Below are positions 45,702 through 52,897 of a stretch of 64,000 bases of DNA, piece by piece. Within the stretch, counting starts at the first letter, position 1. Every line of letters starts with the position of its first letter. The notes beneath the pieces were generated by a model. It was not told the origin of the DNA. It saw only the letters and a program-made list of their open reading frames with translations, and did no database searches. The position numbers and the translations under genes are program-made. The stretch is from Streptomyces griseocarneus (lineage in GTDB: Bacteria; Actinomycetota; Actinomycetes; Streptomycetales; Streptomycetaceae): contig NZ_BNBL01000003.1 in assembly GCF_014655595.1 (NCBI RefSeq), positions 255,877-319,876 on the forward strand. The letters run 5' to 3'.

Positions 45702-46140
45702 GGTGCCCCCCGCCGGAGTCCTCGGTGACGGCCACCGCCGCCGGCCTGCCGGGCATCCAGGAGACGCCGAGCCCGCCCCCGACGAGGGCGAGCAGGAAGC
45801 CGACCAGGAAGGCGCCGAAGTTGGAGACGACCAGCGAGACCAGCGCGAGCAGGATCGCGGCGACGCCCGCGAAGACCCTCGACTGCGGCTGGTACCACAT
45901 GGTCAGTCCGAGCACGATCAGCAGGACGCCGATGATCAGCGAGCCGGCGCCCGCCGTCGTGGCCATGCGGATGTGCAGGTCGCCCAGAGTCATCGTCTGG
46001 TACGGGATGTACATGATCGGGACGCCGGCCAGAATGCACAACAGGCCGCCCCAGAAGGGGCGTCGACCCCGCCAGTCCCAGAACGAACGGCGGGTGCGGC
46101 CGAGAGTGTCGATCAGCCGTGGTCGCGTGTCGGCGCTCAT
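45691..46140 (-). CDS. DUF6114 membrane protein
   Basis: A 149-aa protein with four predicted helices. Pattern FWDWRGRRPFWGGLLCILAG, a re-entrant PYQTMTLGDLHIRMATTAG segment, then IIGVLLIVLGLTMWYQPQ and LVVSNFGAFLVGFLLALVGG-type helices. DUF6114 is an actinobacterial family of unknown function found beside DUF6230 genes. The ATG at 46140 follows GAGGAG. It overlaps the Ser/Pro-rich gene by 11 bp and follows the DUF6230 gene by 97 bp, so the three form one leftward operon. Confidence 0.82.
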   Translation of the reverse strand: MSADTRPRLIDTLGRTRRSFWDWRGRRPFWGGLLCILAGVPIMYIPYQTMTLGDLHIRMATTAGAGSLIIGVLLIVLGLTMWYQPQSRVFAGVAAILLALVSLVVSNFGAFLVGFLLALVGGGLGVSWMPGRPAAVAVTEDSGGGHRAD

Positions 46141-46237
46141 GAGTACAGCTCCTCGGGACTGGCGAATCGGTGGTACGCGGGCGGCGGCGGCACGGGCACG
46201 AGGGCGGAGGCCGCCCCGTACCCGGCCGTTCAGCGCG

Positions 46238-46870
46238 CTACTTCGTGGGGCACGTGGCGGCGCCCATGCTGACGCCCATGTGCAGACCCGGCAGGGTGAA
46301 GGTGCCCGCCGAGGTCGCCCACGCCTTCTGGTTGACGTCGGTGAACTCCACCTCGTCGGCCTGCTGGGCGAAGGAGCCCGGTACGTAGGCGCCGCGCCCG
46401 TCCTTGTCCGGGGCCGCCGGCCCCGGGCCCTTGGTGGTGTCGCTCACCGAGACGCCGATGTCGACGTTGGTGAACTTGGCGTTGGCGGAGAGGTCGTCGG
46501 CGTCGATGAAGAGCTTGGTCGCCTCGACCTTCTTGTCGCCGTCGCCGGCCGTCAGCTTCATCGTCACGTCGCCGATGGGCGTCGGGATGGTCACCGCCTG
46601 GCAGAGCTTGGTGATCTCCGCCGAGTTGATGCCGACCACCGCGACGGGCTTGTTGCCCTTCTTTGTCTGGTCGAGCGCGCCGTACTGGACGAACCCCTTG
46701 CCGTTGAGGCTCTTCGCCGTCACCTGGAACTGCTGGCCGGAGACGCTGAACGACGCCGCCAGCGCGCCCTCGGCGAGCGCGACGCCGATCGCGGCCGTCG
46801 CCGCGACGCTGGGGACCATGACGACCGCGAACCGGCGCCATCTGGTCCCGCCACGAGTCTGGGACTTCAC
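46238..46870 (-). CDS. DUF6230 exported protein, first gene of the module
   Basis: A 210-aa secreted or membrane-anchored protein. A basic N-terminus (TRGGTRWRR) is followed by a single helix with signal-like end (MVPSVAATAAIGVALAEGAL), then an all-beta domain: FQVTAKSLNGKGFVQYGALD, AEITKLCQAVTIPTPIGDVT, LFIDADDLSANAKFTNVDIG and a C-terminal GAATCPTK. The two Cys are likely paired. The GTG at 46870 has AAGGAGG upstream. DUF6230 and DUF6114 are often together, so a surface complex is a reasonable but untested guess. The 574-bp upstream region has related dyads that may control the operon. Confidence 0.82.
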   Translation of the reverse strand: MKSQTRGGTRWRRFAVVMVPSVAATAAIGVALAEGALAASFSVSGQQFQVTAKSLNGKGFVQYGALDQTKKGNKPVAVVGINSAEITKLCQAVTIPTPIGDVTMKLTAGDGDKKVEATKLFIDADDLSANAKFTNVDIGVSVSDTTKGPGPAAPDKDGRGAYVPGSFAQQADEVEFTDVNQKAWATSAGTFTLPGLHMGVSMGAATCPTK

Positions 46871-47227
46871 GACTTTCCTCCTTCTCGGACGTACATCTCC
46901 GGCCGCGGGCTTCTTCGGCCCGCGCCGGGATGGGAGAAGTGCTACGTCCTCGGAAAGGAGAGCGCCGTCGCACGTGACGGCGCGCACCGCGCCCGCTGCA
47001 CATCGGCGTTCACCCCCGAGCGACAACCACTGGCCACGCCTTCGCGCAACCGCGGGAACAGGCCCCGCCGTTGGCGGCGGGGACCCCCCTGTCCCAGGAC
47101 CGGCGCCGGGGCACCGGTCCACCCGGTGGGGACCCACACACCGCGCGCCGACCGGTGGGACGGATCGCGGGTATGGACCGGGCTGCGCCGATCGTGGTCC
47201 ATTCGCGCCCGGGGCACAAGAGGTTGA

Positions 47228-47241
47228 TTACTCGCGAGTAA
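47228..47241. promoter_or_regulatory. 14-bp palindrome TTACTCGCGAGTAA
   Basis: A perfect palindrome 358 bp upstream of the DUF6230 start. The flank CGGGGCG to its right resembles that of the shorter copy at 47359-47371 (AGGGCG after AGTAAC), so the two look like related protein-binding sites. Confidence 0.6.
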
Positions 47242-47334
47242 CGGGGCGATAACCACCGGGAGACCAGTCCGCATCGGACCAGTGGGTGAAGGTGCCGGAG
47301 CGTGTCCGAGCACAGGCGGAGAAAAACAGAAGAA

Positions 47335-47352
47335 CCCGGGCGAATGCCCGGG
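47335..47352 (-). terminator. Rho-independent terminator of the thioredoxin-TPR gene
   Basis: A 7-bp stem CCCGGGC/GCCCGGG with a GAAT loop. On the coding (minus) strand it is followed by TTCTTCTGTTTTTC, an unusual U-rich tail for Streptomyces. It lies about 90 bp past the stop at 47445. Confidence 0.7.
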
Positions 47353-47358
47353 CTCCTC

Positions 47359-47371
47359 TTACTCGCAGTAA
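47359..47371. promoter_or_regulatory. Dyad TTACT-CGC-AGTAA
   Basis: Five-bp arms with a CGC centre. It differs from the palindrome at 47228-47241 by loss of one G and keeps part of its flank. A second operator copy is likely. Confidence 0.5.
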
Positions 47372-47382
47372 CAGGGCGCGCG

Positions 47383-47401
47383 TTTACCAAGTTTTGGTAA
47401 A
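47383..47401. promoter_or_regulatory. Dyad TTTACCAA-GTT-TTGGTAAA
   Basis: Perfect 8-bp arms with a 3-bp centre, AT-rich against the background. It lies 44 bp beyond the stop of the thioredoxin-TPR gene and 12 bp from the previous dyad. It may be an operator or part of a 3' structure. Confidence 0.5.
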
Positions 47402-47444
47402 GCGCGGTGGCTGTGCCGCTTGGGACACAGGTGGCGCGAGGCCG

Positions 47445-48407
47445 TCAGAACAGCGCGCGCGACAGCGCCGTACGCGCCGCCGTCACCCGCGGATCATCGG
47501 AACCGATCACCTCGAACAGCTCGAGCAGCCGCACCCGCGCGGCGTCCCGGTCCTCCCCCGCCGAGCGCTTGACCGCGTCGATCAACCGCCCGAAGGAGTC
47601 CTCCACATGCCCGCCGACCAGGTCGAGGTCGGCCGCCGCGATCTGCGCCGCCACGTCGCCCGGCGCCTCGGCGGCCGCCTTGCGCACCTGCTGGGCGTCC
47701 AGACCCTGGACGCGCTCCAGCAGCTCGGCCTGCGCGAGGCCCAGCTTGGCCTCGGCGTTGCCCGGGTCGTCGGACAGGACGTTCTTGTAGGCACGCACGG
47801 CACCGCCCAGGTCACCGGCGTCCAGCGCCTCGTGCGCGGCACCCAGGACGCTGTCGTACGGGCTCACCGGAGCCGCCGGCGCGGCCTCGGCGACCTGGCC
47901 CGGCTCGACGGGCGCGCCCACGATGCCGAAGCGCTGCTCCGCCACCGCGATCAGCTGGTCCAGCACCTGCCGGATCTGCGCCTCGGGCGCGGCCCCCTGG
48001 AACAGCGGCAGGGCCTGCCCGGCCACCACGGCGAAGACGGCCGGGATGGACTGGACGCCGAACTGCTGGAACAGCAGCTGGTTCGCCTCGACGTCGACCT
48101 TGGCGAGCACGAAGCGCCCGGCGTACTCCTGCGCCAGTCGCTCCAGCAGCGGGCTCAGCTGCTTGCACGGCTCGCACCAGTCGGCCCAGAAGTCGACGAC
48201 GACGGGCACTTCGGCGGAGCGCTGCAGGACCTCCTGCTCGAAGCCCGCCTCGTCGACGTCGAGGACGAGCCGGACGTCGGCGGCGGGCACACCGCCGTGG
48301 CGCGCGGCCTCGGCCCGCGCCTGCTCCGCCTTCTGCTTCGCTTCCCCGGCCGCCTTCACCGCGGCGAGGTCGACCACTCCACTCATGGACATGTTCCGTG
48401 GCTGCAT
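47445..48407 (-). CDS. Thioredoxin-TPR protein (CnoX/YbbN-like)
   Basis: A 320-aa protein. The thioredoxin domain spans about residues 45-145 with a canonical active site VVDFWADWCEPCKQL (Cys78, Cys81) and SIPAVFAV with the cis-Pro. It is followed by a helical tetratricopeptide-type region (LGAAHEALDAGDLGGAVRAY, AEAKLGLAQAELLERV, LVGGHVEDSFGRLIDAV). This two-part layout is that of the co-chaperone CnoX (YbbN), which protects and hands clients to GroEL. Unlike E. coli CnoX, which has lost the pair, this one keeps both cysteines. The ATG at 48407 has GGAGG upstream. By synteny it corresponds to the actinobacterial thioredoxin near pyk. It ends at a terminator. Confidence 0.9.
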   Translation of the reverse strand: MQPRNMSMSGVVDLAAVKAAGEAKQKAEQARAEAARHGGVPAADVRLVLDVDEAGFEQEVLQRSAEVPVVVDFWADWCEPCKQLSPLLERLAQEYAGRFVLAKVDVEANQLLFQQFGVQSIPAVFAVVAGQALPLFQGAAPEAQIRQVLDQLIAVAEQRFGIVGAPVEPGQVAEAAPAAPVSPYDSVLGAAHEALDAGDLGGAVRAYKNVLSDDPGNAEAKLGLAQAELLERVQGLDAQQVRKAAAEAPGDVAAQIAAADLDLVGGHVEDSFGRLIDAVKRSAGEDRDAARVRLLELFEVIGSDDPRVTAARTALSRALF

Positions 48408-48506
48408 GGGCCTATCCTCCCCCCTTCACACGGTGAACCGGAAAAGTACGGCCGTAGCGGTTCGCTGTGACGCCGGGTCCCCACCCGGCGTCCGTGGTTG
48501 TCGCTC

Positions 48507-48529
48507 TTACGCTACGAGCCGTAGCGTAA
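48507..48529. promoter_or_regulatory. TetR-type operator upstream of the tetR at 48613
   Basis: TTACGCTACG-AGC-CGTAGCGTAA has perfect 10-bp arms and a 3-bp centre. It lies 84 bp before the tetR start and 100 bp from the divergent thioredoxin start. Autoregulation by the adjacent TetR protein is the simplest reading. Confidence 0.75.
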
Positions 48530-48612
48530 CTGGAGGGGACGGGTCTGGGGCAAGGTTTCCCAGTGATCTGCGTCTCACACCTCTTGACCTACCCGGCGGT
48601 AGGGTCGGCCCC

Positions 48613-49263
48613 ATGAGTTCCGCCCCGCCCCCCGCCCACCCCCGTCCCGGCGGCGGCCGTACGGGCCGGCCCCGCGACCCCGCGGCGGACCGGGCGATCC
48701 TGCACGCGACCCGCACCGCGCTGGTCGAACTCGGCTGGGGCAAGCTGACGATGAGCGACGTGGCGGCGCGCGCCGGGGTCGCCAAGACCACCCTCTACCG
48801 CCGCTGGGCGGGCAAGAGCGAGTTGGTGGTGGACGCGGTGGCGGCCCTCTTCGACGAGCACCTCGAGCTCCCGGACCGGGGCAGCCTGCAGGCCGACATC
48901 GAGGGCGTCGTGCTGCGGTTCGCCGCGCTGCTGGAGCGGCCGGAGGCGAAGACCGCGCTGATGGCGGTGGTGGCCGAGTCCACCCGGGACGACGCGCTGC
49001 GCGACCGGATCCGCTCCGCGATCGTCGACCGGCAGAAGTCGCTGGTGCTGCTGGGGCGGGAGCGGGCGCAGGCACGCGGGGAGCTGCCGCGGGAGGACGA
49101 CCCGGAGGTGGCGGCGCGCACGGCGGACCTGATCTTCGACGTGATCGCCGGGGCGGTGGTGCACCGGACGCTGGTGAGCGCGGAGTCCGTGGACACGGAG
49201 TGGGCCCGGGGCTTCGCCGGGATGCTGGTGGGCGGGCTGGCGTCCGTTCGCTCCTTCCCGTAA
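48613..49263 (+). CDS. TetR-family regulator
   Basis: A 216-aa repressor-type protein. The disordered, basic N-tail (PPAHPRPGGGRTGRPRDPAA) precedes an HTH at about residues 25-70 (LGWGKLTMSDVAARAGVAKT, then TLYRRWAGKSELV). The C-terminal ligand domain is of the TetR_C_16-like type. The ATG at 48613 has no strong purine site, but the 10-bp-arm dyad at 48507-48529 precedes it. It converges on icmA across a strong hairpin. It might control itself, the divergent thioredoxin-TPR gene, or icmA; sequence alone does not choose. Confidence 0.88.
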   Translation: MSSAPPPAHPRPGGGRTGRPRDPAADRAILHATRTALVELGWGKLTMSDVAARAGVAKTTLYRRWAGKSELVVDAVAALFDEHLELPDRGSLQADIEGVVLRFAALLERPEAKTALMAVVAESTRDDALRDRIRSAIVDRQKSLVLLGRERAQARGELPREDDPEVAARTADLIFDVIAGAVVHRTLVSAESVDTEWARGFAGMLVGGLASVRSFP

Positions 49264-49271
49264 GCCTCGAA

Positions 49272-49305
49272 CGCCGGCCGGGCTGCAAGTGCAGCCCGGC
49301 CGGCG
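49272..49305. terminator. Bidirectional hairpin terminator between tetR and icmA
   Basis: A 15-bp perfect stem, CGCCGGCCGGGCTGC with GCAGCCCGGCCGGCG, loop AAGT. The stem is the same as at 5463-5494 with one extra pair, and the flanks (CTCGAA / CTTGAG) extend the pairing. Confidence 0.85.
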
Positions 49306-49320
49306 CTTGAGGCCGAAAAC

Positions 49321-51021
49321 TCAGAAACCAGCCGGCTCCGTGTAGACGCCCCACTCCTCGCGGAGCACGTCGCAGATCTCGCCCATCGTCGCCTCGGCCC
49401 GTACGGCCTCGAGCATCGGCTCGATCATGTTGGAGCCGTCCCGCGCGGCGGCCAGCATCGCCTCCAGCGACCGGCGCACCTTGGCGTCGTCGCGGTGCGT
49501 CTTGCGGTCGGCCAGGACGCGCACCTGCTCGCGCTCGACCTCGTGGCTGACGCGCAGGATCTCCAGGTCGCCGGTCACCGAGCCCTCGTGGCAGTTGACG
49601 CCGACGACGCGCTTGGCGCCCTTCTCCAGGGCCTGCTGGTAGCGGAAGGCGCTCTCGGCGATCTCGCCGGTGAACCAGCCGTCCTCGATGCCGCGCAGGA
49701 TGCCGGAGGTGATGGGACCGATGGGGTGCCTGCCGTCGGGGTGCGCCCGCAGGCCGCGCTCCTTGATCTGCTCGAAGATCTTCTCGGCGTCGGCCTCGAT
49801 GCGGTCGGTGAGCTGCTCGACGTACCAGGAGCCGCCCAGCGGGTCGGCGACGTTGGCGACGCCGGTCTCCTCCATCAGCACCTGCTGGGTGCGCAGGGCG
49901 ATCTCGGCCGCCTGCTCGCTGGGCAGGGCCAGGGTCTCGTCGAGGGCGTTGGTGTGCAGGGAGTTGGTGCCGCCCAGCACGGCGGCGAGGGCCTCGACGG
50001 CGGTGCGGACCACGTTGTTGTACGGCTGCTGGGCGGTCAGCGAGACGCCGGCGGTCTGGGTGTGGAAGCGCAGCCACTGGGCCTTGTCGGTCTTCGCGCC
50101 GTAGACCTCCTTCATCCAGCGGGCCCAGATCCTGCGGGCCGCGCGGAACTTGGCGATCTCCTCGAAGAAGTCGACGTGCGCGTCGAAGAAGAAGGACAGG
50201 CCCGGCGCGAAGACGTCGACGTCGAGCCCGCGGCTGAGCCCCAGCTCCACGTAGCCGAAGCCGTCGGCGAGCGTGTAGGCGAGCTCCTGGGCGGCCGTGG
50301 CCCCGGCCTCGCGGATGTGGTAGCCGGAGACGGACAGCGGCTTGTAGGCGGGGATGGAGCGGGCGCAGTGCTCCATCAGGTCGCCGATCAGGCGCAGGTG
50401 GGGCTCGGGCGGGAAGAGCCACTCCTTCTGCGCGATGTACTCCTTGAAGATGTCCGTCTGCAGCGTGCCGTTGAGGACGCCGGTGTCGACGCCCTGCCGC
50501 TCGGCGGCGACGAGGTACATGCAGAAGGCGGGGACGGCGGGCCCGCTGATCGTCATGGAGGTGGTGACGTCGCCCAGCGGGATGTCCTTGAAGAGGATCT
50601 CCATGTCGGCGGCGGAGTCTATGGCGACGCCGCAGTGGCCGACCTCGCCGAGGGAGCGGGGGTCGTCGGAGTCGCGGCCCATGAGGGTCGGCATGTCGAA
50701 GGCGACCGAGAGCCCGCCGCCGCCGTTGGCGAGGATCATCTTGTAGCGCTCGTTGGTCTGCTCGGCGTTGCCGAACCCGGCGAACTGGCGGATGGTCCAG
50801 GTGCGGCCGCGGTAGCCGGTGGCGTACAGACCGCGGGTGAAGGGGTACTCGCCGGGCCAGCCGATGCGCTCGAAGCCCTCGTAGGTGTCGCCGGGGCGGG
50901 GGCCGTAGAGCGGCTCGACCTCGTCCCCGGACAGCGTGGTGAAGTCCGCGTTGCGCTTGCGGGCCTTGTCATAGCGGGCCTGCCAGCGGCGACGGCCCTC
51001 CTCGATGGCTTCAGCGTCCAT
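49321..51021 (-). CDS. icmA: Isobutyryl-CoA/methylmalonyl-CoA mutase large subunit
   Basis: A 566-aa B12-dependent mutase subunit that interconverts acyl-CoAs such as isobutyryl- and n-butyryl-CoA, feeding polyketide precursors. The substrate barrel is complete: YATGYRGRTWTIRQFAGFGN, AFDMPTLMGRDSDDP, TISGPAVPAFCMYLVAAERQ, SVSGYHIREAGATAAQELAY and NNVVRTAVEALAAVLGGTNS. The C-terminal cobalamin-binding domain is missing, as expected for IcmA, which pairs with a separate small subunit not in this window. The ATG at 51021 has GGAGGC directly upstream. A 24-bp palindrome covers 51030-51053. Synteny with SCO5415 (icmA) favours this over methylmalonyl-CoA mutase. meaB lies 4.6 kb away. Confidence 0.93.
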   Translation of the reverse strand: MDAEAIEEGRRRWQARYDKARKRNADFTTLSGDEVEPLYGPRPGDTYEGFERIGWPGEYPFTRGLYATGYRGRTWTIRQFAGFGNAEQTNERYKMILANGGGGLSVAFDMPTLMGRDSDDPRSLGEVGHCGVAIDSAADMEILFKDIPLGDVTTSMTISGPAVPAFCMYLVAAERQGVDTGVLNGTLQTDIFKEYIAQKEWLFPPEPHLRLIGDLMEHCARSIPAYKPLSVSGYHIREAGATAAQELAYTLADGFGYVELGLSRGLDVDVFAPGLSFFFDAHVDFFEEIAKFRAARRIWARWMKEVYGAKTDKAQWLRFHTQTAGVSLTAQQPYNNVVRTAVEALAAVLGGTNSLHTNALDETLALPSEQAAEIALRTQQVLMEETGVANVADPLGGSWYVEQLTDRIEADAEKIFEQIKERGLRAHPDGRHPIGPITSGILRGIEDGWFTGEIAESAFRYQQALEKGAKRVVGVNCHEGSVTGDLEILRVSHEVEREQVRVLADRKTHRDDAKVRRSLEAMLAAARDGSNMIEPMLEAVRAEATMGEICDVLREEWGVYTEPAGF

Positions 51022-51029
51022 GCCTCCGA

Positions 51030-51053
51030 ATTTACTAGGACGTCCTAGTAAAT
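51030..51053. promoter_or_regulatory. 24-bp perfect palindrome at the icmA start
   Basis: ATTTACTAGGAC followed immediately by its exact reverse complement. It begins 9 bp upstream of the icmA start and overlaps the ribosome-site flank, so a bound protein would block transcription or initiation. No gap or mismatch is present. Confidence 0.88.
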
Positions 51054-51098
51054 GTCGATGGCCAACCGCCGGGCGCGTACTGCACCCGGCGGAGAAGG

Positions 51099-51437
51099 TC
51101 AGGCCTTGGCGACGACCGGAGCCTCGTCGGCGATCATCGGCTCGATCTCGCGCACGACCTTGCGCTCGACGAAGAACGCGGCGGTCGGGATGGTGCCCGA
51201 CACCAGGACCCACAGCAGCTTGCCGATCGGCCACTTGGCCTTGGAGCCCAGGTCGAAGGCGAAGACCAGGTAAATGATGAAGAGCACGCCGTGGATCTGG
51301 GAGATCACGAGCGTGGCACCCGCACCTGTGTCGAAGCCGTACTTGAAGACCATGGCGGCGCAGAGCACCAGCAGCATCACGGCGGTCAGATAGGCCATCA
51401 CCCGGTAGCGGGTCAGCACGCTTCGCTTCATGCCCAT
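51099..51437 (-). CDS. DUF3817 membrane protein, copy 1
   Basis: A 112-aa protein with three predicted helices: MAYLTAVMLLVLCAAMVFKY, VISQIHGVLFIIYLVFAFDL and LLWVLVSGTIPTAAFF, then FVERKVVREIE. The central HG.LF..Y motif defines DUF3817, a small actinobacterial integral membrane family of unknown function. The start is uncertain: ATG 51437 or 51431, neither with a good ribosome site. The MarR gene is immediately upstream in the same direction and a paralogue lies at 52383-52727. Confidence 0.82.
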   Translation of the reverse strand: MGMKRSVLTRYRVMAYLTAVMLLVLCAAMVFKYGFDTGAGATLVISQIHGVLFIIYLVFAFDLGSKAKWPIGKLLWVLVSGTIPTAAFFVERKVVREIEPMIADEAPVVAKA

Positions 51438-51486
51438 GAGCGTAACCGCCCGATTTGCGGGATCTTCGCGCGGGTCGGCCCGCGCG

Positions 51487-52038
51487 TCAGTCCTCGGCGA
51501 AGTCGCCGGCGGCGACCCGCAGCGGCCGCAGCATCCCGAAGATCTCCCCGCACTCCTCCGCGTCGTACGCGGCGAGCCCGAAGTCCATCGCCATCAGGTC
51601 GCGGGTGGCCGACTCCACGACCTCGCGGCCCTTGTCGGTGATCGAGGCGAGCGTGCCGCGGCCGTCGTTGGGGTTGGGGCGCTTGTCCACCAGGCCGGCC
51701 TTGACCAGGCGGTCCACGGTGTTGGTGACCGACGTCGGGTGGACCATCAGCCGCTCGCCGATCTTGGACATCGGCAGCTCGCCGGCCTTGGAGAAGGTCA
51801 GCAGCACCAGCGCCTCGTAGCGCGCGAACGTCAGCCCGTACGGCTTGACGACCGCGTCGACCTGCCCGAGCAGGATCTGGTGCGCCCGCATGATCGAGGT
51901 GATCGCGGCCATGGAGGGCACCGATCCCCAGCGCTGCTTCCAGAGCTCGTCGGCGCGGGCGATGGGGTCGAAGGGGAGGCTGAGCGGCTTCGGCACCCGA
52001 CCGACCATACCGGGCGGTCGCACCCCGATCTCCCTCAT
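51487..52038 (-). CDS. MarR-family regulator
   Basis: A winged-HTH protein, up to 183 aa. The core is FDPIARADELWKQRWGSVPS, then a dimer helix, then RYEALVLLTFSKAGELPMSK and the recognition region RLMVHPTSVTNTVDRLVKAG with wing KRPNPNDGRGTLASIT. The start is not settled: ATG 52038, a GTG at 52023 that has GGGAG six bases upstream, or ATG 52008 further in. The GTG site is the best by spacing. It lies between two DUF3817 genes and next to a thiamine-binding-like gene. Its target is unknown. Confidence 0.85.
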   Translation of the reverse strand: MREIGVRPPGMVGRVPKPLSLPFDPIARADELWKQRWGSVPSMAAITSIMRAHQILLGQVDAVVKPYGLTFARYEALVLLTFSKAGELPMSKIGERLMVHPTSVTNTVDRLVKAGLVDKRPNPNDGRGTLASITDKGREVVESATRDLMAMDFGLAAYDAEECGEIFGMLRPLRVAAGDFAED

Positions 52039-52083
52039 CTCGGATATCGGGATGCGGCCGCCGCGGCGGCACAGGCGGCGGGG

Positions 52084-52386
52084 TCAGGCCCCGCCCTGCT
52101 CCAGGTAGCGCTCGACCGTGGCGACCTTGGACGTGAGCCCGTCCGTGACGCCCTTGCGGATGTCGGCCTTCAGCACGAGCGAGACGCGTCCGCAGCGCGC
52201 CTCGACGGCGGCGACGGCGCGCTTGACGACGTCCATGACCTCGTCCCACTCGCCCTCGACGGACGTGAACATCGCGTCCGTGCGGTGGGGCAGGCCGGAC
52301 TCGCGCACCACGCGGACCGCGTCGGCGACGTATTCGCCGAGGTCCTCGCCGACGCCGACCGGGGAGACGGAGAACGCGACGATCAT
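52084..52386 (-). CDS. MTH1187-type thiamine-binding protein
   Basis: A 100-aa ferredoxin-like single-domain protein: [20 protein letters not shown], then [20 protein letters not shown], then a C-terminal [12 protein letters not shown]. This matches the MTH1187/YkoF-like family that binds thiamine or a related pyrimidine in some bacteria. Ligand use is inferred from family. The ATG at 52384-52386 overlaps the preceding DUF3817 stop by 4 bp, so expression is coupled. Confidence 0.82.
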   Translation of the reverse strand: MIVAFSVSPVGVGEDLGEYVADAVRVVRESGLPHRTDAMFTSVEGEWDEVMDVVKRAVAAVEARCGRVSLVLKADIRKGVTDGLTSKVATVERYLEQGGA

Positions 52387-52727
52387 GCGTTGACCACGCT
52401 CTCCTTGCGGGCGCGGGCGGCGATGACGCTGGCCTCGGCCTCACGGCGCAGCATGCGGTCGGCGAAGAAGCCGCCGAAGGGCAGGACGGAGAGGACGAAG
52501 TAGAGCGCGGCGGTCTTCACGGCCCACTTGGTCTTGTTCCAGGCGTCGAGCCAGAAGATCACGTAGATGATGAAGAGGATGCCGTGGACGGGGCCCAGCA
52601 CCGGCACGGCGTTGAAGTCGGTGGTGCGCTTGAGCACCGCACAGATGCCCAGCAGGAGGAAGGAAACGGCCTCCGGGGTGGAGACCAGGCGGAGCCGGCG
52701 CAGGGCGGAGGCGGTCTTGAGGTCCAC
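52383..52727 (-). CDS. DUF3817 membrane protein, copy 2
   Basis: A 114-aa protein with three helices: [16 protein letters not shown] (first after an N-terminal basic segment), the defining [20 protein letters not shown] and [18 protein letters not shown]. The GTG at 52727 follows GAAGGTG; the frame is open 17 codons further upstream without a better site. It overlaps the thiamine-binding-like gene by 4 bp. The paralogue at 51099-51437 suggests a duplicated, MarR-flanked module. Confidence 0.82.
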   Translation of the reverse strand: MDLKTASALRRLRLVSTPEAVSFLLLGICAVLKRTTDFNAVPVLGPVHGILFIIYVIFWLDAWNKTKWAVKTAALYFVLSVLPFGGFFADRMLRREAEASVIAARARKESVVNA

Positions 52728-52897
52728 GGGCACACCTTCGGTCGCGAGTGGCGGTACGGTCACGGCTTGTGACGGCATTCACAAGCCGCTCCATTGTCGC
52801 AGCCCTGCAATAGATCAAGGGATCCGGGTCCGTTCCGGGGGCATTCCTGGCCGCTGAGGCCTGTTGGAGCCGTATGTCCGCCCGCTAGCGTCGGGGC

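Larger units (their letters stand above)
46871..47444. other. Regulatory gap with dyads and a terminator, no gene
   Basis: Between two leftward genes. It contains, from right to left, a dyad at 47383-47401, a dyad at 47359-47371, the terminator of the thioredoxin-TPR gene at 47335-47352 and a 14-bp palindrome at 47228-47241. The segment 46900-47200 is GC-rich, without a supported gene, and presumably holds the DUF6230 promoter and leader. Confidence 0.6.

Noticed and set aside
52021..52056. Operator CATC...GATG near the marR start
   Set aside because: The arms are short and mismatched; not distinguishable from background.
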